A stretch of DNA of 63,043 nt from Nesterenkonia haasae (GCF_010119385.1 NZ_VFIE01000017.1:460046-523088); one strand, 5' to 3'. Shown: positions 50,506 to 61,132, counted from the first letter of the stretch. The notes: generated by a model from the letters alone, not told the origin. A program made the numbers and translations.

Positions 50506-51252
50506 ATGAAGACCACCCCCACTTGGAAGAAGTTCGTCGGAGGCTCCGTAGCGGCCGCTGCTCTGGCCGGCGGCGCAGTCGTGGCCCAGGCCCCCGTGGC
50601 AAACGCTCAGAGCGACTGGGACCGTTTGGCTCAGTGCGAGTCCGGCGGCAACTGGTCCATCAACACCGGTAACGGTTTTTACGGTGGACTCCAGTTCATG
50701 AAGGCCACCTGGGACTCCATGGGCGGCCAGCAGTACGCGGAGTACCCGCACCAGGCTTCCCGTGACCAGCAGATCGCCGTGGCTACAAAGCTGCAGGCCG
50801 CCGCAGGCTGGGGCCAGTGGCCTTCATGCTCCAGCCAGCTCGGACTCTCGGGTAGCCCGAATGGTGGAGGCAGTGCACCTGCCCCTGAACCAGCTCCTGA
50901 GCAGACCCAGGAAGCACCCCAGCAGCAGGCCCCGCAGCAGACCGAGCAGGCCCCCGCACCACAGCCGGAGCCAGAGGCTCCGCAACAGGCAGAGCAGGCA
51001 CCTCAGCAGCAGGCGCCGCAGCAGCAGCAGCAGTCGCCGCAGCCGGCCGGAGAATTCTCCGCCCAGCCTAACGCTGACGTCCAGCTCTCAGGCGAGGCGT
51101 ACACTATCCAGTCCGGTGACACACTGGGCTCCATCGCAGATGCGCTGGACTTGGATTGGAAAGACATCTGGGGCGCAAACACTGACCAGATCGATGATCC
51201 GAACCTCATTTTCGTCGGTGACGAGCTGAAGCTCCCCGTCGTCAGCGGCTAG
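50506..51252 (+). CDS. Secreted resuscitation-promoting-factor-like transglycosylase with LysM
   Basis: 248 residues. A Sec signal peptide (KKFVGGSVAAAALAGGAVVAQA, cleavage near ANA-QS) leads to the Rpf domain: SDWDRLAQCESGGNWSINTGNGFYGGLQF with catalytic Glu in CESGG, and VATKLQAAAGWGQWPSC. A low-complexity Pro/Gln/Glu/Ala linker follows (residues about 125-185). A C-terminal LysM (YTIQSGDTLGSIADALDLDWKDIWGAN) anchors it to peptidoglycan. It cleaves the glycan strand during growth or exit from dormancy, like Micrococcus luteus Rpf. The 3' end overlaps the convergent comEC gene by 11 bp. Confidence 0.93.
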   Translation: MKTTPTWKKFVGGSVAAAALAGGAVVAQAPVANAQSDWDRLAQCESGGNWSINTGNGFYGGLQFMKATWDSMGGQQYAEYPHQASRDQQIAVATKLQAAAGWGQWPSCSSQLGLSGSPNGGGSAPAPEPAPEQTQEAPQQQAPQQTEQAPAPQPEPEAPQQAEQAPQQQAPQQQQQSPQPAGEFSAQPNADVQLSGEAYTIQSGDTLGSIADALDLDWKDIWGANTDQIDDPNLIFVGDELKLPVVSG

Positions 51253-53716
51253 GACTGTTCCACGAGTTCAATAACACTGGGTTCAGAGCCTCCTCGGAGA
51301 GGGTGAAACCAACGGTTCCATGCTCATCGGTGCGGTAGGTGGCAGTTCCTAGATCATCTAGGACTGCCACCACCTCCTCCGATGGGTGACCGTAATCGTT
51401 GTTCTCCCCTACCCCGATGAGGGCTATGGCTGGCTCCGTGTGTTTAAGGACAGCGGTCCCGCCGTTAGCGGCACCGTGGTGGGAGACCTTCAGAACATCA
51501 ACAACACTCGGTAAAGCGTCTCGGGCGAGCAGGATGCCCGCGATGTCCTCTTCGAGGTCACCCAGTGTCAGCAGGCGCAGCGGATCGGTCGCGGATCCGA
51601 CTGCGCCTGCTGACGTTTCGGCCTCCCAGAGCTCAAAGTGCACGACCAATGAATTGTCATTGGTATTGGTGTGGTAGTCCGCCGCGGCCCATACCTGCCA
51701 GCTCACCGGAAACGAGCCATCATGGCGCTGGCGCTGTCCCACCCGGCCCCGGGACTCAGGTACATGCAAAACAGTGCCATCGTGGGCTTCCACAGCCTCT
51801 AGCACGCTCCACCCGGCAGCTCCTGAGTAGATGATCGTCCCAATCGCTGCCGCCTCCGCGACACCAGGAGTACCTCCATAGTGGTCAAGATGGTCATGCG
51901 TGATCATCAGAATATCCACGTGCTCCACCCGAAGTGTGCTCAAGCACGCTCGAGCCAACTCTGGTTCTTCACCCGTGTCTACTACAACCCCCGCGTTCTC
52001 ACCGGTCCGAACGACAAGCATGTCACCCTGCCCCACGTCACAGAGCGCCAACCGCCAGTCATCCGGTGCTGTTTGCCCGAGAAGTGGCACAGGCAGGGCG
52101 CTCAGCGGAAGAATCACCGCGACCAGGGCCCCGCATGCCGACCCAAGCAGGAGTCCTTCTCCCCTGTGTGGACGACGTCGAGAGTCGATGACCATCCGGC
52201 ACAGCGCGAGGGCGGCGACTGTGTACAAACCTGCCAGCACCCAGCCGACTATCCCCGTCGGCCACGGTGCCAATGCCTGGGGCAACGAGGCAGCTGCGTA
52301 GCCAATGATGGCAATACCGGCGCCGGGGAGTCCGGCCAGCCAGAGCAGTCCGGTGGAGAACCAGGGCACAGTGGTGGACACCACTGCGGCCAGCGTTCCT
52401 GGAACCGTGACGAGAGGCAGCAATGGGCCGGCGAGAATATTCGCCGGAATGCTGTACAGGGTGACTCCCTCTGCGATGGGCAGCAACACCGGAGTGACGA
52501 ACAGTTGGGCTGAGACTGCAAGTGCCAAGGGAGCCGCGACGAAGCTCGGCAGGCGTTCGACGAAGATGTCCTTGAGCCTGGCGCCGATCAAGACAATCCC
52601 GGCAGTGGCTGCCACAGAGAGCTGGAAAGCTGGTTCAACAGCAAACCACGGGTCGAAGACCAGAAGCAGGATCACGCACAGACACAGCAACGCCGAAGAA
52701 GCCCGGCCACGCCCAGCAAATACGGCCAAGGCTCCGATAGATCCCATCACAGCGGCGCGAACGACGCTCGGGGCGGGTTGAACGAGCAGCACGAACAGCA
52801 CCAACCCAGTGACGAGCAGCGGCAACATGCACCAGCGGGGCATGCGCAGCATACGTGACAGACCCAGGAGCGCACCCATGACCAAAGCGCAGTGAGTCCC
52901 GGAGACCACCGTCATATGCGTCAGGCCGGAGACGCGCATGGCATCGGTAAGTTCCTCGCTCTGAGCAGATCGGTCCCCCAAGATGACTCCAGGCAACAGT
53001 GCAGGCGACTCCCCCACTGCGTAGGACGACTGGTGTGCTGTCGCGTCGCGGAGACCGTTGAAGACATCAGCCATATGGGCCCAGCGGTCCGATTCCTCAC
53101 GATGCGGCTCAGCGGATCCGAATGGGCGCAAAACAGCGGTGGTGCGATCGGTGGCTTTGGTCGCGGAGAGACTCATCATCGCCGTATACCGGTGCCCAGC
53201 ACGCAGCTCGGTCTCAGTGAAGATCATCACGTTCGCTCGGACCGGCTGAGGTCGCTCCCCCCAACTCAGCACAACAGCTTGGGTCCTAAAACCGTCTCCG
53301 CTGAGCTGCTGGACGGGAAGTGCATCCCTGGTGACTCGAAAAGTGACACTCACCGGCACCTGCGACTCCACGGCATTCGCCCACCCGGACTCTTCGTGGC
53401 CGTGCTGGGTCTGGGCGGCCGATAGGGCGATGCCCGATGCTACGCCGGAGCTCAGCGCCAGGTGGAGCAGCACCGCCGCCAGGAATCGTCTGCGCTCTGA
53501 GGGAGCGTTTGCTGCCGTGTGTGAAGATCGCCCAGTTCTTGTCAGCAGCAATGCACCGGCAGCAGCAACCAATGCACCAAGGAGCAGTCCACACCCCATG
53601 CGCAGCGAATGGGGAAGCCCACTCTGTACAACCACCAACGCTATGATCCATCCGGTAAGCGCCGCCGGAGCCAGGCGCAGGTCGAGAGGCTGATGCCGCT
53701 CAGCCATGCTTACCAC
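51242..53716 (-). CDS. comEC: ComEC/Rec2 DNA-uptake channel
   Basis: 824 residues. Three early helices and a periplasmic OB-like region precede the Competence domain (GVILGDRSAQSEELTDAMRVSGLTHMTVVSGTHCALVMG) with many helices. A C-terminal metallo-beta-lactamase domain follows (LALCDVGQGDMLVVRTGENAGVVVDTG, ILMITHDHLDHYGGTPG with HxHxDH, VLKVSHHGAANGG). The channel passes single-stranded DNA into the cytoplasm, and the MBL domain is thought to degrade one strand. It follows comEA with a 7-bp overlap, giving the usual competence operon. Full length, so natural transformation may be functional if pilus genes exist elsewhere. Confidence 0.93.
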   Translation of the reverse strand: MVSMAERHQPLDLRLAPAALTGWIIALVVVQSGLPHSLRMGCGLLLGALVAAAGALLLTRTGRSSHTAANAPSERRRFLAAVLLHLALSSGVASGIALSAAQTQHGHEESGWANAVESQVPVSVTFRVTRDALPVQQLSGDGFRTQAVVLSWGERPQPVRANVMIFTETELRAGHRYTAMMSLSATKATDRTTAVLRPFGSAEPHREESDRWAHMADVFNGLRDATAHQSSYAVGESPALLPGVILGDRSAQSEELTDAMRVSGLTHMTVVSGTHCALVMGALLGLSRMLRMPRWCMLPLLVTGLVLFVLLVQPAPSVVRAAVMGSIGALAVFAGRGRASSALLCLCVILLLVFDPWFAVEPAFQLSVAATAGIVLIGARLKDIFVERLPSFVAAPLALAVSAQLFVTPVLLPIAEGVTLYSIPANILAGPLLPLVTVPGTLAAVVSTTVPWFSTGLLWLAGLPGAGIAIIGYAAASLPQALAPWPTGIVGWVLAGLYTVAALALCRMVIDSRRRPHRGEGLLLGSACGALVAVILPLSALPVPLLGQTAPDDWRLALCDVGQGDMLVVRTGENAGVVVDTGEEPELARACLSTLRVEHVDILMITHDHLDHYGGTPGVAEAAAIGTIIYSGAAGWSVLEAVEAHDGTVLHVPESRGRVGQRQRHDGSFPVSWQVWAAADYHTNTNDNSLVVHFELWEAETSAGAVGSATDPLRLLTLGDLEEDIAGILLARDALPSVVDVLKVSHHGAANGGTAVLKHTEPAIALIGVGENNDYGHPSEEVVAVLDDLGTATYRTDEHGTVGFTLSEEALNPVLLNSWNSPSR

Positions 53717-54453
53717 GTGACATCGTCAGCGATACTCTCGATGATGGCCGGACCGATACCACTGACTGCGGCCAGTTCCTCCAGGGAACTGAACCCCCCG
53801 TTGGTCTCGCGATACGTGAGGATCCTGTCGGCCAATGCTGGACCAATACCTGGAAGCTGCTCCAGTTCATCAGCATGGGCGGAATTGAGGTCCACCTGTG
53901 CGCTCTCTACGGTTCCGCTCAGGTCATCGGACCCGGCTCCCACCGGAGGCGCCTGTCCAGCGTCCAATTCCTCAACGGTAGGTACGTAGATCATCTCCCC
54001 GTCAACGACAGATGCTGCGAGGTTCGCACCCTCGGGGGCGGCATCCTCAGTGAATCCGCCGGCAGCTTCCACTGCATCTACGACTCGGTCATCGGCCTCC
54101 ATGTGAACCACCTGCGGCTCCTGAACAGCCCCTGCGACGTGCACCACCACCAAGTCCGGTGAGTCAAAAGCTTGAGTGTTCTGCTCCGCTAGCTCGTCAC
54201 CTGGTGACTCACGGGGACGGTTTTCGGATGTTTCTGCAAAGGAAGGCGGTTCCGGCAGGGATCGATCAGTGGGCCGCGAGGTAAGCCAAGAGACCGTGGC
54301 CCAGGTGATGAGCAGCACCAGAAATACCGCCACTGCGCCCCACCGCAATCCGAATCGAGCTGGGGACGCGTGATCGGCCTGACGCTGCGCTCTGAGCTGT
54401 TCACGGCGAGTCATCAGCTCTTCAGCCGGGTGCCTCGCGCCATGCCGTTCCAT
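53710..54453 (-). CDS. comEA: ComEA DNA-binding competence protein
   Basis: 247 residues. A basic cytoplasmic start and one transmembrane helix (GAVAVFLVLLITWATVSWL, near residue 40) lead to an acidic stretch. An SLBB-like domain (VVVHVAGAVQEPQVVHMEADDRVVDAVEAAGGF) and a C-terminal helix-hairpin-helix pair follow (VDLNSAHADELEQLPGIGPALADRILTYRETNGGFSSLEELAAVSGIGPAII). It binds incoming double-stranded DNA outside the membrane and hands it to ComEC, encoded directly downstream. The protein is of standard actinobacterial length. Confidence 0.93.
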   Translation of the reverse strand: MERHGARHPAEELMTRREQLRAQRQADHASPARFGLRWGAVAVFLVLLITWATVSWLTSRPTDRSLPEPPSFAETSENRPRESPGDELAEQNTQAFDSPDLVVVHVAGAVQEPQVVHMEADDRVVDAVEAAGGFTEDAAPEGANLAASVVDGEMIYVPTVEELDAGQAPPVGAGSDDLSGTVESAQVDLNSAHADELEQLPGIGPALADRILTYRETNGGFSSLEELAAVSGIGPAIIESIADDVTW

Positions 54454-54583
54454 GGATATCAGGCTAGGTTTCCCCCGCGTGGCGCCCCCGACCCAAAGTC
54501 AGACTGTGTGGAGTTTCCGGAGGGTCAGAGGCCTTAGAGCAACTGCTGGGGATAAGTCTGTCGAAAGCGCAGTGTCCGGTGGT

Positions 54584-55558
54584 TCAGCTACCAGCACTAA
54601 CGCTGATTCCCAAGGCTCCGAGTCCCAGATGAGCAGCTAACCCAGGTGGCAGTTCAATCACAGGTACCGGCTGCGCAGAATAGGGCAGCACCTCCGCCGC
54701 GAGCTCGGCAGCATCCGCCGGATTCCCACAACATTGGACCCCCAGCCGCGGATTCTGCAATGTCTGAGCATATTCGATGGCTGCCTCAGCCATTCGGGCA
54801 AGAGCCCGAGGCATGGAGTGCGTTCGTTCCACCAGCACGATCTCGCCGTTTCGCAGCGCGAGGAGCGGTCTAATGCGCATCATCGACCCCAGCAGCGAAG
54901 CCAACCTGTTGATTCGCCCTCCGCGACGCAACTGTTCCAAGCTAGGCACTGCGAAGAAGGAGCGCGAACTGGAAGCGACGGTTTTAGCCGTCTGCTTGAC
55001 CTGCTCCTCTGTTCCGCCCAGACGGGCTGTGAGGGCAGCCGCTACCACCGTGTGGCCGAGCCCGAGGCCCGCCTGCGCTGAATCGAGAACTGTCACGGGC
55101 AAAGGCGCATCACGTGCGGCGAGCCGTGCTGCATCGACAGTGCCTGAGAGCTTCGCCGACAGATGGATAGACACCGCACCTGCGAACCCCGCCTGGTGCA
55201 GCTGCTCGTATGTCTCAGCAATCCTGCCCGGTGAGGGGCGTGAGGTGCGCACCGGCAGTCCCTGCGCCAGAGCTAGGGGCAGGTCCCGAACAAGCTCATG
55301 TGACCACTCTGGGTACATCTGACCTTGCTGCGGGCTGGCGTCTATCATCACTGGGATGGGCACGATCCGTATGTGGTCCCCGAGCAGGCCCAACTCTAGG
55401 TCACCGGTTGAAGCGTCGACAGGCAGGGCACAGGCGGCGTCTGTCACCACTGCGATACGTCCGCGGGTACGTCGCAGGACCGGTTTGCGGCCCGGCATCG
55501 CTGAGCGCCTGGAGTACAGCTCAGTGTCCAGGGACTGCACCCAGCTCACAGTGTCCAT
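54584..55558 (-). CDS. DegV family fatty-acid-binding protein
   Basis: 324 residues. The DegV fold shows IAVVTDAACALPVD near residue 35, LPVRTSRPSPGRIAETYEQLHQAG (phosphate-contacting Ser/Thr), AVSIHLSAKLSGTVDAARLAA and the C-terminal VIELPPGLAAHLGLGALGISV. DegV/FakB proteins hold a fatty acid for phosphorylation by FakA. The N-terminal 30 residues before the fold are longer than usual, and an internal start at Met21 (MPGRKPVLRR) is possible. It precedes comEA on the same strand with a 130-bp gap, as in several actinobacteria. Confidence 0.9.
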   Translation of the reverse strand: MDTVSWVQSLDTELYSRRSAMPGRKPVLRRTRGRIAVVTDAACALPVDASTGDLELGLLGDHIRIVPIPVMIDASPQQGQMYPEWSHELVRDLPLALAQGLPVRTSRPSPGRIAETYEQLHQAGFAGAVSIHLSAKLSGTVDAARLAARDAPLPVTVLDSAQAGLGLGHTVVAAALTARLGGTEEQVKQTAKTVASSSRSFFAVPSLEQLRRGGRINRLASLLGSMMRIRPLLALRNGEIVLVERTHSMPRALARMAEAAIEYAQTLQNPRLGVQCCGNPADAAELAAEVLPYSAQPVPVIELPPGLAAHLGLGALGISVSAGS

Positions 55559-55584
55559 AGTCGCCTCTGACTAAGTAGGGAGAT

Positions 55585-58059
55585 CTACCCTGTCACAACA
55601 TTCACGAGTTTCGGTGCCCGAACAATCACTTTACGTATTCCGCCGTCATCAGCGATGTACTTCTGAATTTTAGGAAGTGCCAGCGCCTGCTGCTCCAGCT
55701 CTTCCTCGGTGATGTCCGTCGGTACCTCGAGTTTATCGCGCAATTTGCCCTTGACCTGGACTACCGCAGTGATGGTGTCCTGGACCAACAGTGCCTCCTC
55801 GACGGTTGGCCAGGTGGAGTTCGCCACAGACGGCTCATGGCCTAGCTTCGCCCACATGTCCTCCGCCGTATACGGAGCGACGAGGGAGAGGACCTGTGAG
55901 GTGAACTCAGCGGCTTCCCGGACAGCGGGGTCGTCCGAACCTGCCCCGGAGTCGAGTTCCTTGCGCGCAGCATTGACCAGTTCCATGGCGCGGGCAATCA
56001 CGACGTTGTACTTCTGATCATCCAACAATGTCTGAGCATCAGCGATGGTTCGGTGAGTCACAGCCCGCAGCTTCTTGGCACCGGCGGCAGGGTCCGTACC
56101 AGGTTCACTCGTGACGTCCTGCGCCAGTCGCCAGGCTCTCGCTAAGAACTTCTGACTGGCCGCCGGGCTGACATCGGCCCAGTCGACGTCGTCCTCAGGC
56201 GGTGAAGCGAAGACCATCGTGAGTCGGATGGCATCGACACCGAACTCGTCCAACTGTTCGCCCAAGTGCACGCCGTTACCCAGTGATTTCGACATGGCCT
56301 TGCCGCCATTGAGAACCTGTCCTTGATTGAGCAGGGCACGGAATGGTTCTACAAAATCTACTAACCCCATGTCGTGAAGCGCCTTGGTGATGAATCGCGA
56401 ATAAAGCAGATGCAGAATCGCATGCTCCACGCCGCCAACGTACTGGTCGACGGGCAACCACTCGTTCGCCTCATCGGTGGGGAAGATCACGTCGGTGGAG
56501 GTGGGATCGATGTACCGGATGTAATACCAGGAGGAGTCGACGAACGTGTCCATGGTGTCTGTGTCCCGGGTCGCGGACTTGCCGCAGCGGGGGCACTCAA
56601 CGTTCACCCAGTCGGTGTTGGAAGCCAGTGGAGACTTGCCCTTGGGTGCTAGTTGCTCCCCGCGCATATCGGTGGGCAGCGTGACTGGCAACTGGTCCTC
56701 GGGAACGGGCACCTCGCCACACTCGGCGCAGTGGATGATGGGGATTGGTGCACCCCAGAAGCGCTGGCGCGAAACCAGCCAGTCGCGCAGCCGGAAATTG
56801 ACGGTGCCGCGACCAGTTCCTTTGCTCTGCAGCCAATCTATGATGGTCGCCTTAGCCTGCTCGACCTCTAACCCGTCCAGGGAGATGTCGCCATGTGCGG
56901 AGTTGATGGCGGCTCCGGCACCCGTGTAGGCCTCACCGTCGAACTCGGCAGGCGGCTGCACCGTCCGCACGATGGGCAGGTCGAATGTTTTGGCGAACTC
57001 CCAGTCGCGCTGATCCTGACCTGGAACGCCCATCACAGCGCCCGTGCCATAGTCCGCCAAAACGTAGTCAGTGGCGTAGACCGGCATCTGGGCTCCGGTG
57101 GCAGGATTGGTCGCGTAGACGCCGAGGAAGACCCCGGTCTTCTTGCGGTCAGTGGCCTGACGCTCGATGTCCGAAACGGACTTCAGCTGCTCGCGATAGG
57201 ACTCCAGATCAGCGCGCTGATCCTCTGTGACGAGCTCGGCGGCCAGCTGCGCATCAGCAGCAACGACGAAGAATGTGGCACCGAAGAGTGTGTCCGGACG
57301 GGTGGTGAACACGGTCACGGTGTGTCCACCATCAATGGCGAAGTCGACGTGCGCCCCCTCCGACCGGCCAATCCAGTTGCGCTGCATGGCCAGCACACGC
57401 TCCGGCCAGGAGCCCTCCAGCTGGTCCATATCGTCCAGCAGCCGATCGGCATAGTCGGTGATCTTGAAGTACCACTGGTTGAGGGCCTTCTTGGTGACCA
57501 TGGTGCCGCAGCGTTCACAGGCGCCGGAGACGACCTGCTCATTGGCGAGCACGGTCTGACAGGATGGACACCAGTTGACCGGCGAGTCTTTTCGGTAGGC
57601 CAGGCCCTGTTCGTAAAGTTTAAGGAACAGCCACTGGGTCCACCGGTAGTACAGCTCATCCGATGTGTGCAGCCGTCGAGTCCAGTCGGTGCTGATGGCA
57701 TAGCGTTTGAAGCTCGTGGCCTGGGTCTCGATATTGCGGTAGGTCCACTCAGCCGGGTGCGCGTTGTTCTTGATGGCGGCGTTCTCTGCGGGCAGCCCAA
57801 ATGAGTCCCACCCGACCGGGTGCAGCACGTTGAAGCCGCGCAGCCTCCAGTAGCGCGCCGGGACGTCGCCGATGGCGAAGGCCTCAGCGTGGCCCATGTG
57901 AAGGTCACCGGATGGATAGGGGAACATATCGCAGACATACTTCTTGGGCCGCTCGTCGGCGGAGTGGGCCACAAAGGTCCCGTCCTGCTCCCAGAACGGC
58001 AGCCATTTGGCCTCAATCGTTCGGAAGTCGTAGGACTGCTTTTCAGCGGTTTCGCTCAC
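55585..58059 (-). CDS. leuS: Leucyl-tRNA synthetase
   Basis: 824 residues from GTG 58059 ([19 protein letters not shown]), with GAGGTG upstream; a TTG at 58074 gives five more residues. HIGH motif [12 protein letters not shown], zinc module [12 protein letters not shown] with CERCGT, CP1 editing domain ([19 protein letters not shown]), a second CxxC pair (CAECGE ... CPRCG), and KMSKS motif [11 protein letters not shown]. It charges tRNA-Leu. Length is standard for bacterial LeuRS. No T-box or leader peptide is evident before it. It is divergent from the hydrolase gene at 58109, sharing a 50-bp promoter region. Confidence 0.96.
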   Translation of the reverse strand: MSETAEKQSYDFRTIEAKWLPFWEQDGTFVAHSADERPKKYVCDMFPYPSGDLHMGHAEAFAIGDVPARYWRLRGFNVLHPVGWDSFGLPAENAAIKNNAHPAEWTYRNIETQATSFKRYAISTDWTRRLHTSDELYYRWTQWLFLKLYEQGLAYRKDSPVNWCPSCQTVLANEQVVSGACERCGTMVTKKALNQWYFKITDYADRLLDDMDQLEGSWPERVLAMQRNWIGRSEGAHVDFAIDGGHTVTVFTTRPDTLFGATFFVVAADAQLAAELVTEDQRADLESYREQLKSVSDIERQATDRKKTGVFLGVYATNPATGAQMPVYATDYVLADYGTGAVMGVPGQDQRDWEFAKTFDLPIVRTVQPPAEFDGEAYTGAGAAINSAHGDISLDGLEVEQAKATIIDWLQSKGTGRGTVNFRLRDWLVSRQRFWGAPIPIIHCAECGEVPVPEDQLPVTLPTDMRGEQLAPKGKSPLASNTDWVNVECPRCGKSATRDTDTMDTFVDSSWYYIRYIDPTSTDVIFPTDEANEWLPVDQYVGGVEHAILHLLYSRFITKALHDMGLVDFVEPFRALLNQGQVLNGGKAMSKSLGNGVHLGEQLDEFGVDAIRLTMVFASPPEDDVDWADVSPAASQKFLARAWRLAQDVTSEPGTDPAAGAKKLRAVTHRTIADAQTLLDDQKYNVVIARAMELVNAARKELDSGAGSDDPAVREAAEFTSQVLSLVAPYTAEDMWAKLGHEPSVANSTWPTVEEALLVQDTITAVVQVKGKLRDKLEVPTDITEEELEQQALALPKIQKYIADDGGIRKVIVRAPKLVNVVTG

Positions 58060-58108
58060 AGGTGCGCACCTCAACAGTTCACGGAAAATTCGACTCAGGA
58101 CAGTCTAG

Positions 58109-59122
58109 ATGGTTCTGGGACTCGCTACGCTGTGCTTCGTGGGAAAAATACAGACGACGACGCAGCCTCGCTTCCTCCCTGCGCCCTGGGCGGAGCATTC
58201 TCACCGGGAGCCAGAGCAGGTCACGGTCCCGATTCGGGTCGAACTCGACAGCCATGAGATCAGCACTGAAAGCACAGTCTGGCGCTACCGCGCCCCGGCT
58301 ACCGCACCTGCCTCCGGACGACTGCTGCTTGTCCACGGTTTCCGTGGCGACCACCACGGTATGCAGCTGATCGCCGATGGGCTACCTGAGTTCGAAGTGC
58401 TGGTTCCAGACCTGCCCGGCCATGGGCAGTCACCATCCCTACGGACGCAGAATGGTGGGCGTGTTGAGCACAGTCTCGAACTCTACGCGGCGTTCGTTGA
58501 AGCAGTGGCTCATGCCATGGACCTGGGTGAGGGTGACTGTCTGGTGGGACATTCGTTTGGGAGCACCGTGTGCTCAGCCCACTGCGCTGCGTCCAACCGG
58601 AACTGGTCCGGCCTGGTACTGAGTGCACCAATCAGCAATAACATATTCCGCGGAAGACTCCTCCCCGGCGCCGCTCTTGTCGACCTGTACTACCGCTTCA
58701 CAGAAGTTCTTCCTGAATCCGCAGGGGACGCCGTCCTGCGTTCAACCACAGTTCTAGAGGTGATGAATCTCACACTAGGAGTCGGGTGGGATGACCAGTT
58801 GGCGGCTTTCGTGAAAGACCAGCACCGTCAATTCTTTGGTGGCTATTCGGATCGGCAGACGCTCCTGGAGTCATATCGGGCTTCGAGCCGGCACACAGCA
58901 ACGCAGTTCGCACCAGCAGTCAGTGTGCCCACATTGCTGTTGCCCGGTGCCCAGGACAGTCTCAGCACGTCGGACGGGCTTCGGGCACTGCGGGACGCAC
59001 TGCCCCAAGGCAGGCTGGAGGTGATCCGCGGAGCTGGTCACCTGGTGCATTATGAAAAACCCGCTCAGCTGGCACGGGCCATTCGCGGATTTGTCTCGGA
59101 AGTGACCTCGGTCGGCTCATAA
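58109..59122 (+). CDS. Alpha/beta hydrolase
   Basis: 337 residues at most. The core shows LLLVHGFRGDHHGMQLIADGL (oxyanion strand), VLVPDLPGHGQSP, nucleophile elbow CLVGHSFGSTVCSAH, the acid within LLLPGAQDSLSTSD and the catalytic His in RGAGHLVHYEKP. The first 35 residues look unlike hydrolase, so the true start may be a GTG near 58139 or further in. Lipase/esterase or C-C hydrolase activity is possible; the substrate is unknown. It lies between leuS and priA, converging on the latter with 27 bp between stops. Confidence 0.85.
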   Translation: MVLGLATLCFVGKIQTTTQPRFLPAPWAEHSHREPEQVTVPIRVELDSHEISTESTVWRYRAPATAPASGRLLLVHGFRGDHHGMQLIADGLPEFEVLVPDLPGHGQSPSLRTQNGGRVEHSLELYAAFVEAVAHAMDLGEGDCLVGHSFGSTVCSAHCAASNRNWSGLVLSAPISNNIFRGRLLPGAALVDLYYRFTEVLPESAGDAVLRSTTVLEVMNLTLGVGWDDQLAAFVKDQHRQFFGGYSDRQTLLESYRASSRHTATQFAPAVSVPTLLLPGAQDSLSTSDGLRALRDALPQGRLEVIRGAGHLVHYEKPAQLARAIRGFVSEVTSVGS

Positions 59123-59149
59123 AGCGACCGCGCGTTTACTCAGTGGGTT

Positions 59150-61132
59150 CTAGAACTGCAGCGCAGCGGTGTCGTCGACAGCGATGCGCAGTGCACGGCC
59201 CTGGCCGGCGGTATACGCCGAACCGGTCCTTCGAGCACGGGACACCTCCGCGACCACACTTGCCGCCTGCGCGTAGCCGAAGAACAGCATCCAGCGGTGG
59301 GTCCCCTCCTCCGTCGGGGCGGGGCCGACCCAGTTCACCCCCTCGGGGAGCTTCACCTGGGCTACAAACGCCTCAGCTTCTCGGGAGTCTCCTGTGATCG
59401 TCAACATCCGGACTGCCGGCGGCAGATCTAGTTCCAGCCGTCGGTATAGCTCCCGCCGTGCGTAGCCTGCCGGGTCCCAGCGGACAAGCGCACCGGTCAA
59501 TTCTGGGTCGTCGGCGGTCACCACAACCGCGCCACGTTGGCTTCGACTCCGGACGAGGGAAGCAGCGTTGAACCACCGTGACAGCACCTGTCGCGGAACG
59601 TCGAGGCCTTCCCTGGCGAGCTGGGCATCACCATCGAGGATGAGTGCCGCAGCATACCCTTCACGAGCCACCGGTTCGACCCCAGGCGTGCTGATGACTA
59701 GCGAGGGCTTGTCCGCCACCTCGCGCACGGGGTGGTCGCTGGTTGATGAGATCACCGGGATATTGGGAAACGCTCTGCCCAGTTCCTGAGCTGTGCGGTC
59801 GGCTCCTATTGCCCCTGCCCGGAATCTGCCTGCTCCGCATTCGGGACACCGGTGACCGCGCTGGTGCAGTCCGCACCAGCGGCAGCGCAGCGAATCGGAC
59901 TGCCCGAAGTGGCCCGGCAGCGCCAGCGGGCCGTGACATTCCGGGCACACCTGGCGTGCACGGCAGCGTTCGCACAGCACTGCGGGGATAAAGCCGGTCC
60001 GGCCCACCTGGACTAGGACTGGACCGCGTTCAAGCCCGTCGCGGGCGGTTCTGTAGGCCACTCCGGGCAGTCTGGCGCGCTGCAGCGTGGGGTCCCGCTC
60101 CTGCTGATAGGAGTCGCTGGAGGCGGTCACCACTGGTGAAGCCCCGGTCCGCACAGTTCGTGGCGGACTCAGCTCCGCCAGCCATCCGCGTTCCACGAGG
60201 CGTTGAACTTCTAGGCTCCGCGAGGTTGAGATGAACCGTATGCCCGCTCCGGTCTGCACGCTGCGCAGCAGAGCCACTTCACGGGTGTGGTGATAGGGCG
60301 CGCGCGGCTCCTGGTGGCTGGGGTCGTGATCGTCGACGATGATGATCTGCGCCGGACCCTGCACCGGAGCGAAGACCGCTGAGCGAGTTCCCAGCACCAC
60401 ACGCGCCTGTCCGTAGCGGAGCCGAAGGTAGGATCTGTAACGAGGGGTGGGACCCATCTCTGCGGTGAGCTGAGCCACCGTGTCAGCCCCAAGCTCCTGT
60501 TCCAAAAGGGGCATCACCCGGTCGACGTCGCGCTGATCTGGGACGGCCACAATCACGCCTTTGCCTACAGCGTGAGCGGCTTTGGCAGCTGTGACAACAA
60601 GATTCGGCCAGCCGTCGTCCCCGAATGATTTCAACGCGAGGGTAGCTTCACGGGGCCCGGGATCGGTGGGCACCGGGGCAGGAGCGGGTGCCTCTTCGCC
60701 AGCGAACTCCTTCTCCACACGGGCTGCTCGCTGTGGAATGGCGGCTCGCAACACATCTGCAGTGACTCCGGCGTAGCGTTCCGCCACGCCACGACAGAGC
60801 GTGAGCACTTCAGGGGACAGCAGGGGCAAGGCGGTGACGACTTTGCTGATAAGCGTGAGCCTAGGGGCCGTCGTCGTATGAGCTCTGTCCAGAACGTATC
60901 CGGACATATCGCGGGAGGAAAAGCGCACTTTGACCCGTGCGCCCGGGACAATCTGCTCGTCCAAATCGATCGGGACTGCATAGTCGAAAATCCGGTCCAG
61001 GTGAGGCACTGGAGATTCAAGTAACACCTGCGCGATAGGCAGGTTCTCGGCAGCCCCCGCAGGCAACTTCGCCGCCGGGGCAGGCGCTAGTGCGTCCAGC
61101 AGAGCGGGCTGATCACCATCACGCTCAGTCAC
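59150..61132 (-). CDS. priA: Primosomal protein N' (PriA), actinobacterial type without Walker A
   Basis: 660 residues. The N-terminal 3'BD domain (AQVLLESPVPHLDRIFDYAVPIDLDEQIVPGARVKVRF) and the zinc-binding cluster (CERCRARQVCPECHGPLALPGH, CRWCGLHQRGHRCPECGAGRF) are intact. The helicase core is degenerate: where a GxGKT loop should be there is NLVVTAAKAAHAVGKGVIVAVP, and the DEAH box has become VDDHDPSHQEP. This is the usual actinobacterial form, thought to load the replisome at collapsed forks without helicase activity. It follows metK on the same strand (about 115 bp), the expected coaBC-metK-priA order. Confidence 0.92.
   Translation of the reverse strand: MTERDGDQPALLDALAPAPAAKLPAGAAENLPIAQVLLESPVPHLDRIFDYAVPIDLDEQIVPGARVKVRFSSRDMSGYVLDRAHTTTAPRLTLISKVVTALPLLSPEVLTLCRGVAERYAGVTADVLRAAIPQRAARVEKEFAGEEAPAPAPVPTDPGPREATLALKSFGDDGWPNLVVTAAKAAHAVGKGVIVAVPDQRDVDRVMPLLEQELGADTVAQLTAEMGPTPRYRSYLRLRYGQARVVLGTRSAVFAPVQGPAQIIIVDDHDPSHQEPRAPYHHTREVALLRSVQTGAGIRFISTSRSLEVQRLVERGWLAELSPPRTVRTGASPVVTASSDSYQQERDPTLQRARLPGVAYRTARDGLERGPVLVQVGRTGFIPAVLCERCRARQVCPECHGPLALPGHFGQSDSLRCRWCGLHQRGHRCPECGAGRFRAGAIGADRTAQELGRAFPNIPVISSTSDHPVREVADKPSLVISTPGVEPVAREGYAAALILDGDAQLAREGLDVPRQVLSRWFNAASLVRSRSQRGAVVVTADDPELTGALVRWDPAGYARRELYRRLELDLPPAVRMLTITGDSREAEAFVAQVKLPEGVNWVGPAPTEEGTHRWMLFFGYAQAASVVAEVSRARRTGSAYTAGQGRALRIAVDDTAALQF

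Noticed and set aside
56893-57804. 303-codon open frame on the plus strand
   Set aside because: It lies wholly antisense to leuS; its translation has no family features and the opposite strand carries all LeuRS motifs.
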